From Aurifilum marmelostoma (Eukaryota; Ascomycota; Sordariomycetes; Diaporthales; Cryphonectriaceae), in the NCBI GenBank assembly GCA_027559495.1, contig JAMXSV010000026.1, positions 620,001 to 684,000 of the forward strand: a stretch of DNA of 64,000 bases. Reading direction: 5' to 3'. The notes under the pieces are model-generated. The model was not told where the DNA came from. It saw only the letters and a list, made by a program, of their open reading frames with translations, and ran no database searches. The translations under genes were made by a program, and so were the position numbers. The stretch's first letter is position 1. Each line of letters opens with the position of its first letter. Shown here piece by piece: positions 32,376 to 44,271 of the stretch.

Positions 32376-35227
32376 CTCTGCTGGTGAGCCTATAAGGCTC
32401 GAGGCGCGTTCTTCGTGGTCGCAGCTGTGTCTGTTGTTGTTGCAAAGGGTTTTCTTCAGATCGATGACGTTGGAAATTCTTGAGGAGGGAATTCGTGGAG
32501 ATCGTAGAAAAAGGTCAGAGAGGACGAAAGAATTCGGTGTGGTGGTCGTTCAGGTGATAGATCACCCCTTCTCGTCCTGTCAACTTTCGATGGAACGGAT
32601 GGGCAATTCGGCTGGTCCCTTGCATCTAATCTCAGATTATCTACCCTCGTACTATGGCAGAAGATGCAGCAGGGTGGAACCCCAGCTGTAAATTCTGCCA
32701 GCAGAAATACTGACCGCCTTCCCCACGTCATCTTTAGTGGGCGGTGTCCGCCGGAACATTACTGCCAATCCCTATTGTTGGAGCTTTTACTGACGCCTTG
32801 CTCTATTGATTTAGTACTGTACGATAGTGCGCAAATGGTACGAACGGAAACGGCAAACCATCTCTCGATTCGAAGAACAATGCTCACTTCATAGCATCTC
32901 AATAGCTCACTCATGTTTTATATCTCCATTTTGCCCGGCTGACCCCTAGCTTTCATCCACTTCCATGGCCTGCACCGTGTTCCATAATCTTCTTCTCCTT
33001 CTCCATGCGCGAATTGATGAATTGCTAGATCAAATGAGCAAGTGAAAGAAGACCACGTACCACACAACATTGCGCTGGCTGTACTTCGTTCTTACTTTGG
33101 TGGCTGCTCGGGTAGCTTTCTAGTCAAAAAGACGCTGGTGCTTTTGCTTCAATACGAGCCGATCCGCAGCTGGTGCACCGTGCCATCCAGGCAAGCCAGG
33201 CCGCCAGGGTCAGTTAATGTCCGCGCGTGCGCAGACCAACGCCATTCCAAGGTTTGCAGTCGCAAGCTGGTTCCACGAGGACAGAGTTGTAGTATGCAAG
33301 CTGGACCCAGTGTCTCGAGTATGTGCCCATGCCCTTCATGGGGAGAATGGATGGGAGGGGAGAAGAGGAGGGGGGGGGGGAGGAGCGTAGATACTGGGGT
33401 AAAACTTGCTCTGTCCACTGTCGCCAAGGATGAGGATGAGTTGGCTGCAATGGGCGATCCTTTCGGTGGAATCTACGGCGATCATAAAAGGATATCAACG
33501 GGAGATCTCACCAGCCGCCCGATTAAATCACTCCAAATCGATGCTGAAGATGTCACGAGGCAGTCCACTGCACAATCTTCGCCTTTGACTGATTGTTGTC
33601 GCTTAGCAACCAATTTCAGCTCTCGTTTGCACGCGGGAGATTTATTGTACCACAAACACCAGAGTAGATCCAATAAGGCCATAAACAGCAAAAAAAGCAT
33701 CATTAACTGACGTAGCCTGGCCAACATCGCCATGGGAGGTCCTGCTGCGATGTTATAGACGGATGATTGATGTAAATAGGACTGTGGTATGATCCCAGTG
33801 CACGAGGACAGGGGGCTACACTATCCAGAGACCCCCTATCATCGTGAGTTCCCCACCTATCACGACCAGCAAGGGCTGGGTGGGTCAGGCCATACCGTTC
33901 TCTGTTGCCGCTTGCAGTCCACTACTAGTACGTTTAGTCCATGACGGCCCCTGTAGCAGTACCAGCTATGATAGGTTCTCCAGTGGCTTCTTCTCCAAGA
34001 CCCTTCTAATAGTATCATCTCAAACCCACACAGGGCGCCAGTGTCCCAGCTCTGCAAGCACCAGACTGAAAATATAGACTCAAGCTGCAGCTCCCCAAGA
34101 CCTGACGATTCATTGCTGTCCAGCTTCTAAGAATAGAGAACCGTGCAGCAAGAGTCCATTGTCAACGCAGTGGCACACGCTGGGGTCGTTTCACCTGTAT
34201 CACAGCGGGGTGGTGCCGTTGCATCACCAGAGGAGGTGGGCCTGGAGCTGGGGCAGCTCCGCAGCTGGGGGGTCTGCTGTTGGTACACTGGATGCTCCTG
34301 CTAATGCTGGTGGTTCTGGGCGCTGGATACTGCTACAGCTACCGGTGCTCGTCTGGTCTCAGTAGTTCGGCTCAGGCGACAAGCCTGCTGCTATGTGCCT
34401 TGCCTGGGCTGCTAGCACAGTAGCAAGGAGGTGTGCTGAGGCACGTCAGAACTTCCGTCGCCCTTTCGCCTCCTGTAGGTACCCTCTAACCAGGCTACGT
34501 AACGGCTGTACCATAGTCTATGTACATACATGGTAAGTAGCAGCTGCCCGTGGTCCGTGTTCAAACAGACCTCCAGATCCCCATCAAGGACGACTCCTCT
34601 CTCCTTCCTTCTCTCCTTCTCTCCTTCTCATCTTTTGTTCTGCGCCTCCGCTGTTCGACCCTGCCAGACGTCGATTGTCGCCATCGACAAACCTCATGGC
34701 CACCGGTTAGAATCGACAGCAGTTCCTCTTCTTCCCCACGGACACATTCCTTGCCACGATAACTCGATTCAGATCCTCTCATTGACCCTCCTTGGAGCTC
34801 TGTCTCTCCGCCTCGGCCCGCAAAGCCAACAAAACCAAGTCCACATCCCACCACCACCACAACCAGACAACACTACAAACAACGCAATCAGAACTCCGCA
34901 CAACGCCAAGGCAAATCCAAGACGTTCCGGGTCGACGATTTCTCACTGTCTTTCCTATCTAGCATTCTACAATTCTTCGAAGCTCAGGATTCAGCGTCTA
35001 TAGCCACATCAAGCTGAGCGAACCTGACATACCATCAAAGAAAGAAAGAGAAAGAAAAAAAAAAAGAAAAAGAGAAAGAAAAAGAGAAGCTCCTTCCATC
35101 CATCGCCCCAAGAAGCTCGCTCCAGAGCCTCGCAGACCTTCAGGAAGACCACCCTGCCGAGCTCGGTCTTGCAAGAAGAAGAAACACCACTAGATCCCAC
35201 CCCACATCGCCACACAAGGCTTCAGTC
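32376..35227. other. Large divergent spacer GLE1 / SSD1
   Basis: About 2.85 kb without a supportable gene. It has a G-rich run near 33370-33380, several modest open frames lacking any protein-like character, and from about 34560 a CT-rich then GA/CT-rich leader (A-rich purine stretch at 35038-35087). I read the right half as the long SSD1 promoter and 5' leader. Confidence 0.5.
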
Positions 35228-38200
35228 ATGGAGGGGCAGCAGCCCCAGCAGCAGCCGCCATCCGGCGTTCCGGGCCCAACTGGTCGGAGACTGCACATCG
35301 CCCATCGTCGGACTCCGTCTGAGATGACGCCGTTGGTGAGCATGTTCACGGCCAACCCAAACAGTAGGTCTCCTAATGCTATGTCCCTATTGCTCACAGG
35401 TCTTTGCCGTTGAGCCGTGCCTCTCCCAGCGGAGCTGTGAGGTTCCGGTCTGGTGGTTCTGGTGTCTTTGTCCGAGGTTTGCCTCTTTTGTGGATTCTAG
35501 TTCTTGTGGCTGACGATTGCCATCTCTTCGATAGTCGACCAGCTGTCGATCCAGCAGCTCCTTGCCGCCCAGCAGCAGCAGATCAACGAGCTTAACGCAC
35601 AGGCTCAATATGTTCAGAACATGAGCATGATGGGTGGCCATTCGGTCCCGGGCTACAACATCGTTCAGGGCATGCCCGGCATGCAGCAGCAGGCCAATTT
35701 CCAGTTTCCTGGCCAGCTGCATCAGCAGAACATGGCACTACCGAACCAGCCGCTCTCACATCGCCGTAATCAGTCGGCTGTTCCAAACATGGGCGTAGGA
35801 CCGCCTCCCGCTCCTTCCTCCGGCACTGCCGGCACTGCGTTCGGCAACTTCGAGCTGCCCCAACAGCCACAGGGCCGCGAGAATGCCGGTGGCTCAAGAG
35901 GTGGGCGCGGCGGTGGCGCTTCCGGAGGCGGACACCAGAGGCGCCACTCGCTCGCCCTCGCTGACGCCAAGAAAGCTGCTGAGCTTGCCCAGCAGAAGCG
36001 CACGACATCCGGCTTTCAGTTTCCAGCAGCGCCCGCCCCCGACGAGGAGTCCAAGTCCCCCCTGGCCACCTCAGTCGATTCCCAGCTTCCTCCGCCTGTG
36101 CGCACAGGTCGTGGTGGACACGGTCGGAGCCAGAGCATGGCCGTGGGCGCCAACAGTCGTGGAGGTGGCGGCGCCGGCGGCCGCGGTGGCACTCATCTGT
36201 CCGTCGAGTCCACGGGAGACTTCCCGCGCCGCGGGTCTGGACACAATCGTTCATCGTCTCGTAACTTCGACTCCAACTGGCGCACTCCGCAGGCGCAGCA
36301 GCCTCAGGACCAGGCCGCCCAAACCCAGGGGGCAGGCTTTCAGCCGGGCCACCGCTCGCGTGGCTCCGTGAGCCAGTCCGTAAGCTCCATCGGCGCTTTC
36401 CAGTACCCCGGACAGCCCCAACTGGTGCAGATGCCCAACCAGATGATGATGCCTGGTGTGTATAATGGACAGCAGCTCAACGCCCAACTCGCCCAGCTTC
36501 AAGCCCTCCAGGCGGCACAGATGAGCGGGCAGAACTTCATGGGTCTGCAGGCGAGCCAGCATTCCGGCCAGCTTCAACAACAGCCGCAACAGCAGCAGCG
36601 CAAGACGCTCTTCACTCCTTACCTCCCGCAGGCGACGCTGCCCGCCCTGCTGGGTGAGGGGCAGCTCGTTTCCGGCGTTCTACGTGTGAACAAGAAGAAC
36701 CGCAGCGATGCTTACGTTTCCACTCAAGATGGTCTCCTCGATGCTGACATCTTCATTTGCGGTAGCAAGGACCGCAACCGCGCCCTAGAGGGTGACCTTG
36801 TCGCTATTGAACTTCTCGACGTCGACGAGGTCTGGTCGCAGAAGCGTGAGAAAGAGGAGAAGAAGAAGCGCAAGGATATCACCGACACTCGTTCGGGCTC
36901 TACCAACGCCGGCAGCCAGAGCAATCAGAACAACGATGACAACAGTGCTGCCGACGGAGGAATCCGCAGGCGTGGTAGTCTGCGGCAGCGCCCTACGCAG
37001 AAGAAGAACGATGATGTCGAGGTCGAGGGCCAGAGCCTCCTCTTGGTGGAGGAAGAGGAGATCAACGACGAACAGAAACCTCTGTACGCTGGTCACGTCG
37101 TTGCCGTCATCGAGCGTGTGGCCGGGCAGATGTTCTCCGGTACGCTCGGTCTGCTCCGTCCTAGCAGCCAGGCGACCAAGGAGAAGCAGGAGGCTGAACG
37201 GGCTGCCAGAGATGGCGGCCGTCAGCACGACAATCGCCAGCAGGAGAAGCCCAAGATTGTCTGGTTCAAGCCAACCGACAAGCGTGTGCCTCTGATCGCC
37301 ATCCCCACGGAGCAAGCTCCCCGGGACTTTGTCGAGAAGCATCAAGATTATGCGGATCGTATCTTCGTTGCATGCATCAAGCGGTGGCCCATCACCTCGC
37401 TTCACCCCTTCGGCACCTTGGTCGAGCAGCTCGGCAGGATGGGCGACTTGAAGGTTGAGACCGACGCTCTCCTGCGCGACAACAACTTCTCCTCTGACGA
37501 ATTCTCCGAGGCTGTCCTTCGCAGCGTGGGTCTCCAGGACTGGTCCCTCGCCAAGGAGGATGAGGCTGCCATCAGTGAGCGCCGTGACTTCCGGGCCGAC
37601 AAGACGTTCACTCTCGACATGGACGGCTCAGCTGAGCTCAGCAATGCTGTGCACGTCAAGAGACTTGATGATGGAAACCTCGAGGTCGGCATCCACGTTC
37701 CAGACGTCACTCATTTCGTCAAGCCCAACTCTCTCGTGGATCGTGAGGCCAAAAAGCGCGGGACTGCCGTGCACCTGGTCAACAGGACCTGCGCCATGCT
37801 TCCGCCCAAGCTCTTCGCGGAGGTCTGTTCCCTGACGCCAGGCGAGGAGCGTCTCACCGTCAGTGTTGTGTTCTCTGTCAACTCACACACTGGAGCCGTC
37901 GCTGAGGATGGCGCCTGGGTCGGCAAGAGTATCATCAAGAGCGGGGGCAAGGTCACCGTTTCTGAGATTGACGCTGCTCTGTCAAGACAGCCTGATTTTA
38001 GCCACACGGCCGTGGAGTCCACGGATCTGCAGATTCTTTATGTAAGTACAGCAGGCGCAAGACCGGGCTACTTTGATGTTTACGGACGCTGACAAGATGC
38101 AGATGGTCGCCCAGAAGTTCCGAGAGTACCGGCTGGGTGCTGGTGGTGAACCCATCGCGCCCCTTCGGCTGCTCCACCAGCTCGACGATGAGAACATTCC

Positions 38201-39566
38201 TATCAAGAACAATCTCTTTGATTCGACCTCTGCAATGGAGCTCGTGGAGGAGCTCATGCACAAGGCCAACACATACGTGGCGCAGCGTATCGCCGAGGGC
38301 ATTCCCGAGAAGGCCCTCCTCCGAAGACAGGCCGCTCCCAACCCCCGCAGGCTGCAGACCTTTGTTGATCGCATGAATGCGCTCGGCTACGAGATCGACA
38401 GCTCCAGCAGCGGTGCACTGCAAAACAGCCTGTTCAAAGTCGAAGATACGGATATCAGGAAGGGCATGGAGACCTTGGTGCTCAAGTCTATGCAGCATGC
38501 CAAGTACTACATTGCTGGCAAGACCGCCAAGCAGCTGTGGCCTCATTACGCCCTCAACCTGCCTCTGTACACCCACTTCACCAGCCCGACTCGGCGCTAT
38601 GCAGACATTTTGGTCCACCGGCAGCTCGAGGCCGCCCTGTCAGAGGGCAAGATCGAGTACAACGAGGATATCGAGAACCTTGTCAAGACGGTCGAGAGCT
38701 GCAACACCAAGAAGGAGTCAGCCCAGAATGCTCAGGAGCAGAGCATCCACATTGAAGCCTGCCGCACGATGGACAAGGCGCGACAGGAGGCGAACGGCGA
38801 TCTCATCAGCGAAGGCATTGTGCTCTGCGTCTACGAGTCGGCCTTTGACGTTTTGATCCCCGAGTGGGGCTTTGAGAAGCGCGTCCACTGCGACCAGCTG
38901 CCTCTCAAGAAGGCAGAGTTCAGGAAGGAGAAGAGGGTCCTCGAGCTGTACTGGGAGAAGGGTGTCCCCAGCTCCGCCTATGTGCCGGAGGACGAACGGC
39001 CCAAGGCCGCCACCTCGGTCCGCATGTCGAACGCCATGGCGGCGGCGAAGCAGGCCGAGGAAGCAGAGAGGGCAAGGAAGGAGCGCGAAGAAGCAGCTCG
39101 CAAGCAGACCGAGACCAACACCATCTCGACCAACGACGTCGATGCACTCTTTGATGACGACGATGACAACGGCTCAGATATCACAGAGGCCATGGCGGGG
39201 GCCTCGCTCGCCGAGCGCCCGACCCAGAGCGTGCCAGGCTCACCTACGCGGTCCTACAATGCAGCTGGCGTGTTGCATCGCACCAAGTCCGACTCCAAGG
39301 TTCCGCAGGTTGAATCCCCAGAGGATCGCCTGACAAACAAGGAGAAGTATCTGAGCCTCTTCAAGCTGCGAGAGGAAGGTGGTGAATACATCCAAGACGT
39401 CACAGAGATGACACGGGTGCCAATCATCCTGAAGACGGACCTCAGCAAGAGCCCGCCGTAAGTTCTAGACTCCTTGTGTGCCAAGACGACGACGACGAGG
39501 AGACAACGCGCTAACGACATCTGCAGATGCCTGACCATTCGCTCCCTCAACCCCTATGCTCTTTAG
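35228..39566 (+). CDS. ssd1: SSD1, RNB-fold RNA-binding translational regulator
   Basis: Four exons (35228-35363, 35535-38041, 38103-39457, 39527-39566) give 1345 residues. Ssd1 binds the 5' UTRs of cell-wall mRNAs and represses their translation; the NDR kinase Cbk1/COT1 phosphorylates it. The N-terminal 300 residues are low-complexity (Gln, Gly, Arg) and carry five HxRxxS NDR-kinase motifs: HRRTPS 26-31, HRRNQS 121-126, HQRRHS 179-184, HGRSQS 241-246 and HNRSSS 282-287. Cold-shock-like domains follow (FTPYLPQATLPALLGEGQLV). Then the RNB fold starts near 730, where the catalytic Asp cluster of RNase II is lost (LDMDGSAELSNA), consistent with a pseudonuclease. The C-terminus CLTIRSLNPYAL is family-typical. 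The first intron is 171 bases. Confidence 0.95.
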
Positions 39567-41954
39567 GTCCGACATTTACCGTAGTGCAATTGGCAGACGT
39601 GGGAGATATTGCATACCTAGGGGTTCCCAGAAATATCACGTAGAAGACGGCGGCAGCACAATTGAACATGGCTGGGATAGCGGATGATGGAAGCCGGGTG
39701 ATTGGCCGTAGAGAGCGTGAGAGGAGGAGGAGGCGAGAGGCAGGACGAGAGGGTTCAGCCCGGGAGCAACATTTTCGGCGGGCGGGTTATTAACAAGTGA
39801 TGGCAGACTGTGACCAAGAGGCGGATGGATGAGCAGAAACATTTTTGAAAGGAGAGGCAAGCAACCAGCGTGATATTCTCATTCAGCTTAGGTCGATACC
39901 GGAAATTGTTTGTTTAGAGAGGGACGAAAGCATAGATTAGCCGCAACGATGCTAGAATCCAGCATTTTACCGGTTGGTCTCGACGCACCTTATGGTCTGA
40001 AATGTGTGCTTGGCTCATTGTAGATGGTCATGATCATGTTGAGCAACTGGATGATTTGGTATCCACGTGGTCCGATACGTATGTTATTTAAAGGGCGGAT
40101 GAGGGATTCAGCCTTGGTGGTTTTGTAAGTTGGGAACAGCATGGGATGGACAAAGAGTAAGCATTGGTTTGTGCGATCCAACATCAGACGAGGTGAAGAG
40201 TTGGATCTGGGTCACATAATAGACACATAGACACCTGTGACTCTTTTTTTTCTCTCCTCCGGTTTATGACATGCGTGGACTTGCAGGGACCATCCTCGGG
40301 CCAAGACGTTTTTCATGGGTGAGGATACTGTTCTGGCTCAGGGGAGGGAGGAGTGCAGCAGCCCACAGGACGAGGGGTTCTAGAGGGGAAGAGCAGATTG
40401 ACTTTGCTTTTGGCTACCAGATAAAGTTGCTAGATGACAAGGTACGCGAGCGAGGGATTGAGATCCACAAGAGATGAGATTTGGGATGCTGTGGATTAAA
40501 CTTGAAAGGGAAGAGGGCGGATGGACATGTGGCCGCGGTAGGCTGTCCTCTTCGAAACGTAGTTGAGACGTGGTGAGGTAGGGGCGCGTGTCACGGAGTC
40601 CCTGGGATCCTCGCGTCGATCATCCTCCTCCCACTCCTCGGGAAGGGGTTCCTCTCCTTCTTTGTATGAGGCAGAATGGCTTTCAGGGAGGTGCAAGATG
40701 GGTGTAATAGCATGAATGGTGATCAAGTAAGTATTATCTCAAGTAGAAAGGATCGCAGCGCAGCGGCATCGTTTGTCTTTTTCCCCTCCAATGCTCCGAT
40801 GCGGCCGAGTTCACGACCTCGGGACCTGGCCGCTCGCTTAAGTGGCCACACTGTTTCATTACTTCATCTTCATCCACAGCGACCAATCAGCCACCAAACC
40901 CATGACATATCGATGTGTGTGAGATGTGAACAGGATCACACTTCACCATAGTAGCATTTTTTGTTTTCAGATCCCCTCGCTGGGTTACACCACACTTGTG
41001 TGGTGTAGACTCCTTTGCGAGCGGGACGACTTCCCTCATCCTCTTTTTCCTGTTCCCGACTTTCTTTAACTTGATTGCTATGTGTATGTATGTGTGTGTA
41101 GGTATATAGCACTTGGTCATGTCTAGTACCAGAAAAATTCCTGCTCTAGTCGCACCCCTCGGGAGGCAGAGGCAAAGGGAGATTTCGCCTCTCCTCATCC
41201 AGGATGACGACTAGGAAAACGAAACACAGACATCGGCTCGTAGCTCTTCCTTTCCTCCAGACTTCGATCCTTGTCGACCTGCCATCTGATCTGCCTCCTA
41301 CCAAGGATGAACAGTGAACACGCGCACACACACACACAGACAAGGGCCTGCGCTCAAGCATATGGGTAGTGGATATATCCTAAAGCTTTTTCCACACCCA
41401 AGCGTGCTTGGCACTCCTGTATTATGTCCACCGGAGCCACGGCTGGCAGAGTTTCCGTGAGGACCTCATCCTCTACCTCCGACTCTCTTCCGTGCCTTGG
41501 CGTCGTCCACCCCTGAGGTCGATCAGGAACATGGAGGTTTGATCATGTTCAAGCCGGTGGTGTTTCCGGTTCATCACTCGCTCGCTCTGTCCTGTCTCCG
41601 TATCTCTGTCTCTCTTGTCATGCTTATTCTTGTTTAATACAAAGCGAGGCGCTGGTGCTGGCTCGGGAAAATTCAAGCGAGACTCTCCTTCTCTTTTCTC
41701 CTCTCCTACTCTTCCCTCAAGGCTTGCCTCTTGTCTGTCTTTTCATGGTTGACTTTCCTTAAAACAATTTTAATCACACGCAACGGCAGGCCGACTTCTC
41801 CTCCCCCCCCATCCACATCAACAAAGATATTCTCACATTCATTCATTTGTTTTCTTCCAATTTACCTACGAGTCGCCGGTTCGCTCAACGAGTTTCTTGT
41901 TTTCTTGCTATATAAAACAAGTTTTAATCTCAACAAACAACACACACCAGAAAA
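39567..41954. other. Intergenic interval SSD1 / Rds1-like gene
   Basis: About 2.4 kb with no gene I can support. The part from 41380 to 41950 is CT-rich leader sequence for the next gene. A TATATAAA element lies at 41909-41916, about 40 bases before the ATG, which could place transcription start very close to the coding region. Confidence 0.5.
41909..41916 (+). promoter_or_regulatory. TATA-box-like element of the Rds1-like gene
   Basis: The sequence TATATAAA sits 39 bases upstream of ATG 41955. That spacing would leave a very short leader, so the functional start might instead be further upstream. Confidence 0.35.
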
Positions 41955-42987
41955 ATGGCTGGCATGACATTAAAGGGTGCCCTTGTGGCTGGTCTGGCTG
42001 CTTTTGCATCAGCATTACCAGCTGCGCCCAGGTTGACCGCCCGCCAGCAGAAGATATACGATGTCATGAGGCGACAGAGCGCGGCTGAACAGGCCCTGGG
42101 CATCAACGATTTCGACGTGTTGCAATTGTAAGTATACGACATATAGAAGCCCATGTTACCATACCATTCTCGAACCTCTCAAGGCTGACACGCTCTACCT
42201 CAGCGCCCTCACCCTCGAGAACCTTGAGACGGCCTTCTACCAGCAGGGCTTCGCGGCCATCCCCGCCCAGCAGTTCCTGGACCTGGGCCTGACGCAGACC
42301 GAGGTGGACAGCCTGGTGACGATCGGGCAGTCCGAGGCGGCGCACGTCGAGATCATCCAGAGCACCCTGGCCCAGATGGGCATCCAGCCCGTCGTGCCGT
42401 GCCAGTACGACTTTGGCGGGGCCTTTGCCTCGGCGCAGGCCATGGTGCAGACGGCCGCCGTGCTGGAGCAGGTCGGCGTGTCGGCGTACCTGGGCGCGGC
42501 GCCCATCGTGTCGGACCCGGTCGTCCTGGGCGCGGCCGCCTCCATCTTCAGCATCGAGGCCCGCCACCAGTCCTTCATCCGCACCGTCTCGGGCATCGCC
42601 TCGGCCCCGGACTTTTTCGACACGCCCCTCAGCCCCAAGCAGGTCTTCTCCCTCGCCGCCCCCTTCATCAGCTCCTGCCCCCAGGGCAGCAACCTCGTCC
42701 TCACCGCCTTCCCCACCGTCTCCATGACCGACGCCAACCAGCAGATCGTTGCCGACCAGCAGCTCCAGCTGCAGAGCGACGCCTCCGCCCAGGCTACCGC
42801 CTGTGCCTTCAGCGCAGGCGGCTTCCCCACCGGCTCTGTCTTCACTGCCTTCTCCAACGGCGCCTGCACCGTGCCCCAGGACCTGACTGGTGTCGTCTAC
42901 CTCAACCTTGTCAGCTCCACCCCCGCCACCGGCAAGATCTCGGATGACATTATCGTCGCTGGGCCCATGGTGCTCCAGGTCTCTTGA
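41955..42987 (+). CDS. Secreted ferritin-like Rds1-type stress protein
   Basis: Two exons (41955-42127 and 42204-42987) give 318 residues. A signal peptide (MAGMTLKGALVAGLAAFASA) is followed by a propeptide-like segment ending in MRRQSAAEQA. Then comes a four-helix ferritin-like domain (PF13668). The helices include LTLENLETAFYQQGFAAIP, the EAAHVEIIQSTL motif with its Glu and His, and IEARHQSFIRTVSG, another Glu/His helix. In this family these can bind a di-metal centre, though that is not proven for Rds1. The C-terminal third is an Ig-like beta segment (ACAFSAGGFPTGSVFTAFS). GC content at third positions is very high, so large antisense open frames appear on the minus strand; I treat those as shadows. 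S. pombe rds1 responds to stress and nutrient signals. Confidence 0.85.
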
Positions 42988-44271
42988 AGTGGATGAAGGG
43001 ATGAAGCCGAGAGGGAAGGGAGACGGCATGGTTAACCCCATCCTCCAACACCTCTTTCTCTTTTCCCCCACCTCCCTTCCCTCTTCTTTTCTCTGCGAGG
43101 AAAAAAAAAAAAAACAACACAAATGTCATACTGGGAACTGGGCAGGAGTCCATCCCTATGATCTAATTTCCATTGTTCACCTACTTGAGGCCTCTTCCCC
43201 TCCCTTGCATCAGCAGAGACGGCATGGGCATCAATAGGATGACAAGTCAAGAAGAAAAGAAGGAAAAAGGAAAAAGAAAACAAAAACCATTTATATATAA
43301 CTATTCCTTTCTTTCACACTGAGCCTTTCTCTTCCACAAAGGGAAGACTCATTATTACGGCGTCTTTTGTCTTTGACCTGCTTTAATGACCATCACGGCT
43401 GGAAACGAGACAGGGATTATTTTATATTTCGAAAGTGCTGGGACCGCCTTTCCAAAAAGATACCACAAGCCTCAAAGCCTTGTTTCCCCCCTTTTTGTTG
43501 CTGTTCTTTTTCTTTTTCTTTTTATTCTTAGACTAGTTATCTAGGCTGGTGGCCTAGGCCATTCAACTAACTACCACTGAGTTGAAGAAATCAAAATAAA
43601 AATTACAACATCCTTCATGAACTCGGATAAGGAATCTCCACCCTGTCTCTCGATCTCTTATTCGACAGTGACAGTGATAGGACGCTGCGTTCCACGACAG
43701 GGTCTTTGCCCCATGTGTCCCAGACAGACGGGGTGACTGACATGCATACAAGTGACACGCCGGGATCGACGACATGCTCGCACTGAGAGCTGACCCTTGC
43801 TCGTAACATCCGGTCGATCAAACGAGGTGAGGACGTGGCATGGCCTAGAGCACTTTGGGCCGCCTGAAAGACGATGCACCGGGTAATGAGTAATATCCCA
43901 TGCGATTCCATCATTTAGTGCTGATCGTATTACTTTGGACAGCAGTGATGGGATCCATGATATATCTGCATGTGCGCGGTTGTGGACAACACGAGAAAAT
44001 GCACGCCGACAACGTTAAATAATTCCAAGTGAAAGACAGAACATTTTCGTGAGAAGACGTGAATTGGTATTTTGTGTTATCGCTATATGATATAAACGCC
44101 CCCATGACAAAACATAAAACCCATTTGTTGAAGAAAGAAGAAACCCCCTGCGAGAAAACGTAACAACATATCGAGACACTACCGGCTTGCCACCATTTTT
44201 CTTTTTGGTCAAATATCAACAGGCCGCTCCAACATGTGGAAGCCAACAACAGATTCGGACAATACTGTTGT
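42988..44271. other. Convergent spacer Rds1-like / GDH
   Basis: About 1.3 kb containing an A14 run at about 43101-43114 and other A/T-rich tracts. No gene seen. Likely 3' ends on both sides. Confidence 0.55.

Noticed and set aside
31480..32691. 403-codon plus-strand open frame antisense to GLE1
   Set aside because: The sense strand codes for GLE1 with consistent exons; the antisense frame is Ser/Arg/Cys-rich noise and crosses GLE1 introns.
33042..33710. 222-codon plus-strand open frame in the GLE1/SSD1 spacer
   Set aside because: Begins with GTG rather than ATG, contains homopolymer-coded stretches and shows no recognisable protein features.
34530..35003. 157-codon plus-strand open frame upstream of SSD1
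   Set aside because: Coincides with a CT-rich leader; composition (Ser/Pro/Leu/His) is that of translated pyrimidine-rich DNA.
42103..43122. 339-codon minus-strand open frame antisense to the Rds1-like gene
   Set aside because: It is the shadow of a gene with very GC-rich third positions; its translation is Gly/Asp/Glu/Leu-skewed and has no domain features, while the sense strand has a clear ferritin-like protein with an intron.
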